DNA from: Bacteroides caecimuris
GTDB lineage: Bacteria > Bacteroidota > Bacteroidia > Bacteroidales > Bacteroidaceae
NCBI RefSeq assembly: GCF_001688725.2
Contig: NZ_CP015401.2
Coordinates: forward strand, 682,001 to 746,000
DNA: 64,000 nucleotides
Reading direction: 5' to 3'
Below the pieces are notes generated by a model, which saw nothing but the letters and a program-made list of their open reading frames with translations, did no database searches and was not told the DNA's origin. Within the stretch, counting starts at the first letter, position 1, and each line of letters opens with the position of its first letter. Below are positions 9,532 through 18,323 of the stretch, in pieces. The position numbers were made by a program, and so were the translations under genes.

Positions 9532-10644
9532 CTAAAGTTCGCTTTCTTTCAGGCGTTCTGCATTTTCCGCTACGATCAGATGGTCGATACAATCCTGGAT
9601 ATCTCCGTCCATGAAGGCTGCCAGATTATAAATTGTATAGTTGATGCGATGGTCGGTGATACGTCCCTGAGGATAATTGTAAGTCCGTATTTTTGCCGAA
9701 CGGTCTCCGGTAGATACCATTGTCTTACGTTTAGAGGCAATGTCATCGATATATTTCTGATGTTCTTTGTCGTAGATAAACGTACGGAGACGTGCCAAGG
9801 CGCGCTCTTTGTTTTTCGGCTGGTCGCGTGTCTCGGTACATTCGATAAGGATTTCTTCAGCAATGCCTGTGTTCGGGTTCTTCCAGATATAGCGTAGACG
9901 TACTCCGGATTCTACCTTGTTTACATTCTGTCCGCCGGCACCGCCACTTCGGAAAGTGTCCCATTTGATTTCTCCTTCGTTGATGACTACATCGAATTCT
10001 TCTGCTTCAGGAAGCACAGCCACTGATGCGGCTGAAGTGTGAACACGTCCTTGTGTTTCCGTAGCAGGAACACGCTGTACGCGGTGTACTCCCGATTCGT
10101 ATTTTAAAATTCCGTATACATTATCGCCTGTCACACTACAAACAATTTCTTTGAATCCGCCGGCTGTTCCTTCGTTTGCATTGGAGACTTCCATTTTCCA
10201 ACCTTTGGTTTCACAGAATTTGGCATACATACGGAAGAGGTCACCGGCAAAGATAGCTGCTTCGTCGCCTCCTGCACCTCCGCGGATTTCGAGAATAGCG
10301 TTCTTGCTGTCTTGCGGGTCGGCAGGAACAAGCATCAGTTTGATTTCTTCTTCCAACGCCGGGAGTCGCTCTTGGCTATTGTCCATTTCTTCTTTCGCCA
10401 TTTCGCGCATTTCAGCATCCGATTCATTGGCAAGGATATTTTTAGCTTCTTCAATATTACCCAGTAATTGGACATATTCTTTCCTTGCTTTCATCAAGTC
10501 GTCTAATTCCTTATATTCTTTAGTCAACTTGACATAACGTTTCTGGTCGGCAATCACTGCCGGGTCTGTGATAAGGGTAGATATTTCTTCAAAACGGGCT
10601 ACGAGTCCGTCTAATTTTTCTAGTATGGTACTATTGTCTGCCAT
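9532..10644 (-). CDS. prfA: Peptide chain release factor 1
   Basis: A 370-residue class I release factor that terminates at UAA and UAG. The anticodon-mimic segment PATETQGR has a PxT tripeptide as in RF1, and the hydrolysis motif GGQ is in RSGGAGGQNVNKVESG. There is no programmed frameshift, as expected for RF1 rather than RF2. It starts 3 bp after purM and is probably translationally coupled to it. Confidence 0.96.
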   Translation of the reverse strand: MADNSTILEKLDGLVARFEEISTLITDPAVIADQKRYVKLTKEYKELDDLMKARKEYVQLLGNIEEAKNILANESDAEMREMAKEEMDNSQERLPALEEEIKLMLVPADPQDSKNAILEIRGGAGGDEAAIFAGDLFRMYAKFCETKGWKMEVSNANEGTAGGFKEIVCSVTGDNVYGILKYESGVHRVQRVPATETQGRVHTSAASVAVLPEAEEFDVVINEGEIKWDTFRSGGAGGQNVNKVESGVRLRYIWKNPNTGIAEEILIECTETRDQPKNKERALARLRTFIYDKEHQKYIDDIASKRKTMVSTGDRSAKIRTYNYPQGRITDHRINYTIYNLAAFMDGDIQDCIDHLIVAENAERLKESEL

Positions 10645-10647
10645 TCT

Positions 10648-11814
10648 TTAATATCTAAATTCTCCGAATTCGCTCTTAATGATTAATTCTGTTTGTTCAC
10701 ATGCCTCAACACGTCCTACAATCTGTGCCGGGATACCGAATGATTCGGAGATAGCTATCACTTCTTCCGCATGTTCTGGTGACAGGTAGACTTCGAGGCG
10801 ATGTCCCATATTGAATACCTTGTACATCTCTGCCCAGTCCGTACCGCTTTGTTCTTGGATCGTTTTGAATAAAGGAGGAACAGGGAAAAGATTATCTTTT
10901 ACTACACGTACGTTCTCTACAAAATGCAGAACTTTAGTTTGTGCACCACCGGAGCAGTGTACCATTCCGTGGATTTCCGGGCGCAATGCATCAAGTAATT
11001 TTTTGACTACCGGTGCGTATGTACGGGTAGGAGAGAGTACTAACTTTCCAGCATCAACCGGAGAATCTTCCACGCTGTCTGTTAGTTTTAACTTACCGGA
11101 ATAAACCAATTCTTCAGGAACTGCAGCATCATAGCTTTCCGGATATTTTTCAGCAAGATATTTGCTGAATACGTCGTGGCGGGCACTCGTCAAACCGTTG
11201 CTGCCCATACCGCCATTGTATTCTTTTTCGTAAGTAGCTTGTCCGTAAGAAGCCAGACCAACGATCACGTCATCCGGACTGATATTGGCATTGTCGATAA
11301 CGTCTGAACGTTTCATGCGGCAAGTTACGGTAGAGTCAACGATGATGGTACGTACCAAATCGCCGACATCAGCAGTTTCACCACCGGTTGCATATACGCC
11401 TACACCCATTTCACGGAGTTCGGCCAGCAATTCGTCTGTTCCGTTGATGATGGCGGAGATTACTTCTCCCGGAACCAACAGTTTGTTACGTCCAATAGTA
11501 GATGAAACAAGGATATTGTCTACGGCACCTACACAAAGCAGGTCGTCGATATTCATAATCAATGCATCCTGTGCAATACCTTTCCAAACGGATAAGTCAC
11601 CCGTTTCTTTCCAGTACATATAAGCAAGAGATGATTTGGTTCCGGCACCATCGGCATGCATAATGTTGCAATATTCCGGGTCACCTCCCAATATATCGGG
11701 AATAATTTTACAGAATGCTTTCGGGAAGATTCCTTTGTCGATGTTCTTGATGGCGTTGTGCACATCTTCTTTCGATGCGCTTACTCCACGCATCATGTAT
11801 CGTTGATTACTCAT
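10648..11814 (-). CDS. purM: Phosphoribosylformylglycinamidine cyclo-ligase
   Basis: A 388-residue PurM/AIR synthase family ATPase that closes the imidazole ring of AIR in purine synthesis. The N-terminal AIRS domain carries HADGAGTKSSLAY and the DDLLCVGA segment; the C-terminal domain follows from about residue 200. It is slightly longer than the enterobacterial enzyme. The PurM family also includes selD, thiL and hypE, but the whole-protein layout fits PurM best. A TACTTTTG -7 box lies at 11844-11851, about 30 bp upstream, making this the likely first gene of the purM-prfA-pyrF series. Confidence 0.88.
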   Translation of the reverse strand: MSNQRYMMRGVSASKEDVHNAIKNIDKGIFPKAFCKIIPDILGGDPEYCNIMHADGAGTKSSLAYMYWKETGDLSVWKGIAQDALIMNIDDLLCVGAVDNILVSSTIGRNKLLVPGEVISAIINGTDELLAELREMGVGVYATGGETADVGDLVRTIIVDSTVTCRMKRSDVIDNANISPDDVIVGLASYGQATYEKEYNGGMGSNGLTSARHDVFSKYLAEKYPESYDAAVPEELVYSGKLKLTDSVEDSPVDAGKLVLSPTRTYAPVVKKLLDALRPEIHGMVHCSGGAQTKVLHFVENVRVVKDNLFPVPPLFKTIQEQSGTDWAEMYKVFNMGHRLEVYLSPEHAEEVIAISESFGIPAQIVGRVEACEQTELIIKSEFGEFRY

Positions 11815-11843
11815 GAGTTATAGAATTATTTTGTATACGGCTA

Positions 11844-11851
11844 CAAAAGTA
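11844..11851 (-). promoter_or_regulatory. -7 promoter box for purM
   Basis: TACTTTTG on the minus strand matches TAnnTTTG and sits 30 bp before the purM start. No convincing -33 TTTG is seen at the usual distance. Confidence 0.55.
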
Positions 11852-11950
11852 CAGCTTTTTTTTGGTACAGCCAACTAGGTGCTAGTAAATGTTAATCATT
11901 AACTTTTGTACTTTGGGTTATTCTATTGAAAAGGAGAAGAATAATAGAAA

Positions 11951-11999
11951 ATTAAGAGTTAAATTCATAATAATGAAAACTATGAATTTAACTCTTAAT
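11951..11999 (-). terminator. AT-rich perfect hairpin downstream of the LemA gene
   Basis: A perfect 19-bp inverted repeat (11951-11969 and 11981-11999) with an 11-nt loop. It lies 86 bp after the LemA stop codon, and on the minus strand it is followed by a T-rich stretch. It is the likely terminator of the TPM/LemA operon, although the stem has few G-C pairs. The rest of the 270-bp gap holds only the purM promoter. Confidence 0.55.
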
Positions 12000-12084
12000 A
12001 TAGAAGTGTTTTATCTAATGAAAAAATGCCGAGATAAATATCTCAGATGATATCAGATCTCTCTTTGGGTAAATCAAATCTTTT

Positions 12085-12666
12085 TTAGAATTCTACCTTC
12101 GGAGCTTTCTCGCTTCCTTCTTCTGCTTCAAAGTATGCTTTCTTGTCGAAGCCGAACATTCCTGCAAAGATATTCTTCGGGAAACGGCGGATATTGATGT
12201 TATAAGCTTGTGCAGCATCATTGAAGTTTTTGCGTGCTACATTGATACGGTTTTCCGTTCCTTCCAGTTGAGCTTGAAGTTCCAGGAAGTTTTGGTTAGC
12301 TTTCAGGTCCGGATAATTCTCGGTGATGGCTAATAACTTGCCCAATGCTGATGTTACAGCACCTTGTGCTTTTTGATATTGCGTCAGCTTTTCCGGTGTC
12401 AGGTCGGCAGCGTCTACTTTGATTTGAGTAGCCTGGCTACGTGCGGCAACAACTCCTTCCAAGGTTTCCTTTTCATGCGTTGCATATCCTTTCACTGTGT
12501 TTACCAAGTTAGGAATCAAGTCGGCACGACGTTGGTATTGAGTTTCTACATTTGCCCATTGGCCACTTACATTCTCCTCCATGGTTACTAGACCGTTATA
12601 TACACTTACTGCCCATATCGCAAGGATAGCCACAACGGCTAAGATGATAATAATTGACTTCTTCAT
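12085..12666 (-). CDS. LemA family protein
   Basis: A 193-residue protein with an N-terminal membrane anchor (IIIILAVVAILAIWAVSVY), then an extended helical domain with the LemA signatures VETQYQRRADLIPNLV and FNDAAQAYN, followed by RRFPKNIFAGMFGF. LemA proteins form long helical bundles outside the cytoplasmic membrane; their role is not well defined. The next gene upstream encodes a TPM-domain protein, a pairing common in bacteria, and the two are about 50 bp apart. Confidence 0.93.
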   Translation of the reverse strand: MKKSIIIILAVVAILAIWAVSVYNGLVTMEENVSGQWANVETQYQRRADLIPNLVNTVKGYATHEKETLEGVVAARSQATQIKVDAADLTPEKLTQYQKAQGAVTSALGKLLAITENYPDLKANQNFLELQAQLEGTENRINVARKNFNDAAQAYNINIRRFPKNIFAGMFGFDKKAYFEAEEGSEKAPKVEF

Positions 12667-12715
12667 GTTTCTTGTTTTTATAGAATTTGATAATTTGTTT
12701 TTTTACTTGTTTTCT

Positions 12716-13615
12716 TTAGAAGCGAGAGCCGGCACCACCGCCTCCGCCCATTCCTCCGCCGAAACTGCCCCCACCGAAACTACCTCCGCCAAAACCCCCG
12801 ATAAAAGGACCGCCTCCACCATCTCTCCGGTGATGGTAGTCATTATCATAACTTTGTTGGCGGCGTATGATAGTATGTCCGCAGTTTCTACATGTATAGG
12901 TGACATCTTCTGTCTTCACTCCATGAATCCGGGATACGACTCTGCTTCCGCTTCTTTGCAATTGATGTTTACCACAATTCGGACAGCGACTTTGTTTGCG
13001 TGCCGAAAAGAAAGCAAGACCTCCGCCAATGGCGATAAAACAAAGGATGGCAAGAATAAAATCAAAAGAACCACCGCTGTTAGAATCGGAGAGAGCGTCA
13101 TTTTCCATCGAACCGTCGAGTCGCTGGCAAGTCGCTTTTAGACCAGCCACCATTCCTGTGTCCCAATTCCCGTTTTTCAGGTAAGGAAGCATATATCTTG
13201 TTTGAATCCTTTTGCAGATAGCATCGGGAAGTACTCCTTCCAGACCATAACCGGTATAGAACTGTATACAGCGTTGATCGGTGACTAATAAAATGACCAA
13301 TCCGTTGTTTTTGCCTTTTTTTCCTACACCCCATTGGTTAAGAAGTTGGTGACAGAAGTCGAAACAATCTTCTTCTCCGATTGAGGGAACTACGGCAACC
13401 ACTGTTTCAATTCCAGTTTGTTGTTCCAAAGCATAAAGCATGGAGTCTATACTGTCACAAGCAGCCTGTGAAAGTATTCCGGCTGGGTTGCAAACATATT
13501 GCATTTTGTTTTGCAGGTGAACTTTCGGAAGGTTGTCTACCGTATATACTTTCTCTTGAGCTTGTAGTGGGAACAGAAGAAAAGTAGCTAATATAAAAGT
13601 AAATATTGATTTCAT
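12716..13615 (-). CDS. TPM-domain (YgcG-like) membrane protein with zinc ribbon and Gly-rich tail
   Basis: A 299-residue protein. It has a signal peptide to LQAQ (residue 19), a TPM/YgcG domain (about 35-170), a hydrophobic segment at about 180-200 (FILAILCFIAIGGGLAFF), a zinc-ribbon-like segment with two CxxC pairs (CPNCGKH and CRNCGHT), and a C-terminal tail of Gly-Gly-Ser-Phe repeats ending GGGGGAGSRF. The Gly-rich tail is typical of this family. It is co-transcribed with the LemA gene; the pair is thought to act at the cell envelope. Confidence 0.88.
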   Translation of the reverse strand: MKSIFTFILATFLLFPLQAQEKVYTVDNLPKVHLQNKMQYVCNPAGILSQAACDSIDSMLYALEQQTGIETVVAVVPSIGEEDCFDFCHQLLNQWGVGKKGKNNGLVILLVTDQRCIQFYTGYGLEGVLPDAICKRIQTRYMLPYLKNGNWDTGMVAGLKATCQRLDGSMENDALSDSNSGGSFDFILAILCFIAIGGGLAFFSARKQSRCPNCGKHQLQRSGSRVVSRIHGVKTEDVTYTCRNCGHTIIRRQQSYDNDYHHRRDGGGGPFIGGFGGGSFGGGSFGGGMGGGGGAGSRF

Positions 13616-13687
13616 AACGATTATTTTACGTGTACAAATATAGAGACTTTTTCTGTTATGAATCTTAAACTCCTTGTTATAATAGGT

Positions 13688-14638
13688 TTAATGAATATAT
13701 TGTCCGACGAATGTACGAACTCGGTCGGTATATTCCTGTTTATTCTCTTGGTACGAAACGGCATGAGCAGCTCCAGGCACAATCCACAGCTCCTTGGGCT
13801 CCGGTTTGGCTTCGTAGAGCGGGTATACCATCCAGGTAGGCACATACGTGTCCTTGTCCCCGTGGATAAATAACATTGGAAGTTGTGATTTGGCTACTTG
13901 TTTCAGTGAAGAAGCTTCTTTGAAATTCCATCCATATTTCTTTTCGCAAAGCCAGCTTGTGGTGTACATAAGTGGAAAAGGAGGAAGATGGAAACTGGCT
14001 TTAAGTTCGTGAGAGAATTCGTCCCATACGCTGGTATAGCCGCAATCCTCTACAAAGCATTTGACAAATGGCTTTTGTTCCTCACCAGATACCATCATGG
14101 TGGTGGCACCTCCCATTGAAATTCCGTGTACAACCATTTGCGTGCTGTCTCCAAAGATTTCATTGGCGATGTTCATCCATTGCAATACATCTAGACGGTC
14201 TTTCCAGCCCATTTGAATGGCTGGGCCTTCACTTTCTCCCTGATGTTGCAGGTCGGGGAGTAATATATTATATCCTAAATCACGATTATACAGATAACCG
14301 ATCATAAACATGCGGATAGCATTATCCGTATATCCGTGTACAATGACTGCGGTCTTGTTGGTAGGTTGGGGAGCAGCCACATAATACGCATGTAGTTGTA
14401 TACCGTGTGGGTTTATGATAAAAGTGTCTTTCAGTGCATCCGCTTGTTTCAGACTATCCACCCATGGACGCAAAAAAGGGTAGTTTTTATACATGAAAGG
14501 ATAAGAGTCCGCATCTTTAGACAGAATTTTGCCATTCGGAGTCAATGAGAAGTTTAACATATAAAAACTTCCTCCGATGGTGCAGCCGGTCAATGCCAGC
14601 ATGATAATAATGATGCTATATACTACTTTTTTCCTCAT
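13688..14638 (-). CDS. Lipoprotein alpha/beta hydrolase
   Basis: A 316-residue alpha/beta hydrolase of the serine aminopeptidase/acyl hydrolase type. The N-terminus (IIMLALTGCTIGG) has a lipobox with Cys19, so it is probably a lipoprotein. The nucleophile motif is GISMGGAT, the acid is in FIHGDKDTYVP and the base in PGAAHAVS, so the triad looks complete. The oxyanion segment VIVHGYTDN is also present. The substrate is unknown. It starts 18 bp after aroE and probably shares its transcript. Confidence 0.85.
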   Translation of the reverse strand: MRKKVVYSIIIIMLALTGCTIGGSFYMLNFSLTPNGKILSKDADSYPFMYKNYPFLRPWVDSLKQADALKDTFIINPHGIQLHAYYVAAPQPTNKTAVIVHGYTDNAIRMFMIGYLYNRDLGYNILLPDLQHQGESEGPAIQMGWKDRLDVLQWMNIANEIFGDSTQMVVHGISMGGATTMMVSGEEQKPFVKCFVEDCGYTSVWDEFSHELKASFHLPPFPLMYTTSWLCEKKYGWNFKEASSLKQVAKSQLPMLFIHGDKDTYVPTWMVYPLYEAKPEPKELWIVPGAAHAVSYQENKQEYTDRVRTFVGQYIH

Positions 14639-14656
14639 AAAAACTACTTTTAATCC

Positions 14657-15403
14657 TTATTTATGCCATATCTCCCAGGCGGCAAATGCCTGAAGCAGGA
14701 GCATTTCCAGACCGTTTTTCACAACAGCCCCTTGCGCTTCTCCTTTTTTCATGAACAGCGTAACGTTCGGATTATATAACAAATCGTAGAGCAAATGGTT
14801 TGGTGTCAGAAGTTCATAAGGGATATTAGGGCAGAAATCTACCTTAGGAAACATTCCTACGGGGGTACTATTGACAATGACTGTGTATTCTGCCATAATT
14901 TCGGGAGTCAGTTCTTCATAAGTCAGCATACCATCGGCTTTGTGGGTGCGCGATACGAAGATGCTTTCGATACCTAGATTTTTCAGACCGTGATAGACTG
15001 CTTTGGAAGCTCCGCCGGTACCCAAAATCAGCGCTTTCTTGTGATGAGGTTGCAACAAAGGTTGGATGGATTGAGTGAATCCAATGATATCGGAGTTATA
15101 CCCCACCAGTTTGACTTTTCCTTTGGGCTGACGGATAATTTTAATCACATTGACTGCACCTATCTTTGCAGTGTCACGATCAAGCTCATCCAGAAAAGGA
15201 ATCACTTGTTCTTTGTAAGGGATGGTGACATTGAGTCCGCATAGGTTGGGATTCTCTTCGATCACTTCCATGAAGTTATTGATACTGGGAATCTCAAAAT
15301 TCACATACTCTGCGTTGATTCCTTCGGATTTGAACTTCTCATTAAAGTACCCGATAGAAAATGAATGTCGCAGAGGATAGCCGATTAAACCATATTTTTC
15401 CAT
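14657..15403 (-). CDS. aroE: Shikimate dehydrogenase
   Basis: A 248-residue NADP-dependent enzyme converting 3-dehydroshikimate to shikimate. The substrate region IGYPLRHSFS and the catalytic lysine in NVTIPYKEQ are at the N-terminus; the nucleotide loop LGTGGASKAV and NSTPVGMFP follow. It is slightly shorter than the E. coli enzyme. It is in a minus-strand series menG-aroE-hydrolase with short gaps. Confidence 0.94.
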   Translation of the reverse strand: MEKYGLIGYPLRHSFSIGYFNEKFKSEGINAEYVNFEIPSINNFMEVIEENPNLCGLNVTIPYKEQVIPFLDELDRDTAKIGAVNVIKIIRQPKGKVKLVGYNSDIIGFTQSIQPLLQPHHKKALILGTGGASKAVYHGLKNLGIESIFVSRTHKADGMLTYEELTPEIMAEYTVIVNSTPVGMFPKVDFCPNIPYELLTPNHLLYDLLYNPNVTLFMKKGEAQGAVVKNGLEMLLLQAFAAWEIWHK

Positions 15404-15442
15404 AATATAATAAGGGGTAAATTAATTATTCACAATGAATTA

Positions 15443-16180
15443 CTATTTTGTTGCAGTATAAAGCGTGCAGATGCCAAAGGTCAGCCGTTTGAAGTTGACT
15501 TCGCTAAATCCGGCTCGGGCGATGACTCCTTTCATCACTTCCCCTTGAGGAAATACTTTGATGGTGTCCGGCAGATAGCGGTAGGCACTCTTATCTTTGG
15601 AGAGCAGTTTGCCTAATAATGGAATGACGACTTTTGAGTAGATGGAAAATAACTGTTTCATCGGGAAGCGGTCCGGAGTGGTAAGTTCCAGAATCACAAG
15701 ATGACCTCCCGGTCTCAATACACGGCACATTTCGGAGAGTCCTTTGTCGAGGTCTTCGAAGTTGCGGATCCCGAAAGCCACGGTGATGGCGTCAAAATCA
15801 TTGTCGGCAAAAGAGAGTGAAGTACAGTCCTCCCGGGCAAAAGAAATCTTGTCTGACAGTCCTTCCTTTTTTACTTTTTCACGTCCCACATTCATCATAC
15901 CTTCCGAGATATCCGTGCCGATCAGTTCGGCAGGCTGTAGTTTGCGGCAGGCGAGGATAGCAAAATCTCCTGTGCCGGTAGCTACATCCATCATACGCTG
16001 CGGTTGGAAAGGGCGTAACCAGGCAATCGCTTTTTTGCGCCAGCTGCGGTCGATACCTAAAGATAAGGTATGGTTCAGCTTATCGTATGTATGCGCGATG
16101 TTGTCGAACATTCGTTCCACTTGCTCGGTCTTTTTTCCTTCTTCGTCGTAAGGTTTGATATGTTGTTGTGGGTAGTCCAT
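15443..16180 (-). CDS. menG: Demethylmenaquinone methyltransferase
   Basis: A 245-residue class I SAM-dependent methyltransferase of the UbiE/MenG family. Motifs seen: [20 protein letters not shown] near the N-terminus, the SAM loop [10 protein letters not shown], and [13 protein letters not shown]. Bacteroides makes menaquinone, so the demethylmenaquinone to menaquinone step is the likely reaction. It lies downstream of purC across a 160-bp spacer filled with heptanucleotide repeats. Confidence 0.93.
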   Translation of the reverse strand: MDYPQQHIKPYDEEGKKTEQVERMFDNIAHTYDKLNHTLSLGIDRSWRKKAIAWLRPFQPQRMMDVATGTGDFAILACRKLQPAELIGTDISEGMMNVGREKVKKEGLSDKISFAREDCTSLSFADNDFDAITVAFGIRNFEDLDKGLSEMCRVLRPGGHLVILELTTPDRFPMKQLFSIYSKVVIPLLGKLLSKDKSAYRYLPDTIKVFPQGEVMKGVIARAGFSEVNFKRLTFGICTLYTATK

Positions 16181-16190
16181 TCTTTTTAAT

Positions 16191-16350
16191 TGATAGTTGA
16201 TAAATGATAGTTGGAAGATGATAGTTGATAAATGATAGTTGGCGGATAATTAAGGTAAGGTTGAAGTTATATGCAATGAATTGCATACGAACTGTTATTT
16301 ATTATCTGTCAACTATCATTTATTATCTGTCATTTGTTGACTATCAACGA
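16191..16350. repeat. Paired, inverted heptanucleotide arrays between purC and menG
   Basis: The left array (16191-16253) is about nine 7-bp units alternating TGATAGT with TGATAAA, TGGAAGA or TGGCGGA. The right array (16295-16350) is eight units, including TTATCTG, TCAACTA and TCATTTA, and runs through the purC stop codon (16344-16346). The two arrays are inverted relative to each other (left GATAAATGATAGTTG, right CAACTATCATTTATTATC), so a long imperfect hairpin or cruciform is possible. Many units contain TGA, TAA or TAG on the coding strand. Confidence 0.75.
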
Positions 16351-17288
16351 TTCAAGAACGTTTCAACGTTTTTGAATATGCGTTCAGCGATGTTGGTAGT
16401 ATCTTCTTTCACAAACTTCTCACCGGTGATGTTTTCGAACAATTCGATGTAACGGTCACTGATGCTTTGTACGATAGCCGGAGTCATCTCAGGCACTTCC
16501 TGACCTTCTTTGCCCTGAAAACCGTTTTCCATCAACCATTCGCGAACGAACTCTTTAGAAAGTTGTTTCTGTGGTTCGCCTTTTTTGAAACGTTCCTGGT
16601 AACCTTCAGCATAGAAATAACGGCTTGAATCCGGAGTGTGGATTTCGTCCATCAGGTAGATGGTACCGTTGTGCTTGCCGAATTCGTATTTTGTATCTAC
16701 GAGAATCAGTCCGCGTTCTGCTGCTATTTCAGTACCGCGTTTGAAAAGGGCTAATGTATATTTTTCGAGGATTTCATACTCTTCCGGAGTAGCCAATCCC
16801 TGTTTCAGGATTTCTTCTTTAGAGATGTCTTCGTCGTGCAATCCCATTTCTGCTTTCGTAGTCGGAGTGACGATCGGTTCAGGGAATTTTTGGTTTTCGC
16901 GCATTCCGTCCGGCAATTTCACGCCGCAAATCTCGCGGACACCGCTTTTATAGGCCCGCCATGCGCTACCGCACAGGTAACCACGCACAATCATTTCCAC
17001 CGGAAAACCTTCACACAACACACCCACTGTCACCATTGGGTCCGGAGTAGCCAGTTTCCAGTTCGGACAGATGTCAGTAGTGGCATCAAGGAATTTTGCT
17101 GCAATTTGGTTCAGCATTTGTCCTTTGTAAGGAATACCTTCAGGCAGTACTACGTCAAAGGCCGAAATACGGTCGGTTGCTACCATGACGAGTTTTTCGC
17201 CGTTGATGTTGTACACATCGCGCACTTTTCCGTGGTACACACTTTTCTGTCCCGGAAAGTTGAAATCTGTTTTTGTTAATGCTTTCAT
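16344..17288 (-). CDS. purC: SAICAR synthase
   Basis: Phosphoribosylaminoimidazole-succinocarboxamide synthase, joining aspartate to CAIR in purine synthesis. From the ATG at 17288 ([14 protein letters not shown]) the protein has 314 residues, the length of the eukaryote-like longer PurC type. An upstream in-frame start at 17372 would extend it by 28 residues that overlap the phoH-family gene and look unrelated. Motifs: [16 protein letters not shown] and LVDTKYEFG. It lies 13 bp after the phoH-family gene. Confidence 0.94.
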   Translation of the reverse strand: MKALTKTDFNFPGQKSVYHGKVRDVYNINGEKLVMVATDRISAFDVVLPEGIPYKGQMLNQIAAKFLDATTDICPNWKLATPDPMVTVGVLCEGFPVEMIVRGYLCGSAWRAYKSGVREICGVKLPDGMRENQKFPEPIVTPTTKAEMGLHDEDISKEEILKQGLATPEEYEILEKYTLALFKRGTEIAAERGLILVDTKYEFGKHNGTIYLMDEIHTPDSSRYFYAEGYQERFKKGEPQKQLSKEFVREWLMENGFQGKEGQEVPEMTPAIVQSISDRYIELFENITGEKFVKEDTTNIAERIFKNVETFLNR

Positions 17289-17301
17289 AATGATATATAT
17301 A

Positions 17302-18249
17302 TTAAAATTTCGCTTCTTTATCGAACTTTTCGTAAGCATCCACGATACGTTCCACCAGTTTATGGCGTACAATATCTTTCTTATTCAGTTCAACAAAACT
17401 AATCCCTTTCACTCCCTTCAAGATGCGGAGGGCTTGCACCAATCCCGATGTTTGTGAAGCGGGAAGGTCAATCTGTGTCATATCTCCCGTCACAATCATC
17501 TTGGTGTTCATACCCATACGGGTGAGGAACATTTTGATTTGTTGGGCGGTAGTATTCTGGGCTTCGTCCAATATGACGACTGCGTCATTCAGCGTACGTC
17601 CGCGCATGAAGGCTAACGGGGCAATCTGGATAATGTTCAATTCCATGTATTCCTTTAACTTGGCGGCAGGTATCATATCTTGCAGGGCATCGTATAAAGG
17701 TTGCAGGTATGGATCGATCTTATCTTTCATGTCGCCGGGCAGGAAACCGAGTTTTTCTCCGGCTTCTACGGCGGGGCGGCTAAGAATGATTTTTTTGATT
17801 TCTTTGTTTTTCAATGCACGCACGGCAAGGGCGATAGCGGTGTATGTTTTTCCCGAACCTGCCGGACCGATGGCGAACACCATATCGTTCTTTGCGAATC
17901 CTTCCACCAGTTTCAACTGATTTTCACTTCGGGGGATGATAGGCTTTCCCGTGACGCTGAACACAATCACGTTTCCTGTCTGTTCCGCTTGCGGAGCATT
18001 TCCTTTTATAATGTCAATGATAACTTCTTCTTTCAGTGAATTATATTCGGCGCAGTACTTTTCAAGTTTGGTGATATTTTCCTCGAAGGCACACATTTCC
18101 TCCTCGTCGCCCAGCACTTTGATGACATTGCCACGGGCAACGATACGCAGCTTTGGATGTAAAGCTTTAATTAATTGCATGTTGGCGTTGTTTACACCGT
18201 AAAAAATAACAGGATCAACATCCTCAAGAACAATTGCTTTCTCTATCAT
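17302..18249 (-). CDS. PhoH-family ATPase (PhoH-like/YbeZ)
   Basis: A 315-residue PhoH-family P-loop protein. The N-terminal ~100 residues form the KH-like region typical of PhoH-like proteins; the ATPase core has the Walker A loop [15 protein letters not shown] and Walker [10 protein letters not shown]. Members are linked to RNA metabolism, often beside ybeY. Here the next gene is purC instead. A nucleotide-dependent RNA-related role is inferred from the family only. Confidence 0.9.
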   Translation of the reverse strand: MIEKAIVLEDVDPVIFYGVNNANMQLIKALHPKLRIVARGNVIKVLGDEEEMCAFEENITKLEKYCAEYNSLKEEVIIDIIKGNAPQAEQTGNVIVFSVTGKPIIPRSENQLKLVEGFAKNDMVFAIGPAGSGKTYTAIALAVRALKNKEIKKIILSRPAVEAGEKLGFLPGDMKDKIDPYLQPLYDALQDMIPAAKLKEYMELNIIQIAPLAFMRGRTLNDAVVILDEAQNTTAQQIKMFLTRMGMNTKMIVTGDMTQIDLPASQTSGLVQALRILKGVKGISFVELNKKDIVRHKLVERIVDAYEKFDKEAKF

Positions 18250-18323
18250 TAAGTTGTATTAAAGAAAAATTTCTGCAAATTTAATCAAACGTTTTGGATT
18301 CTCTGATTGTTTGGAGGTGAATT

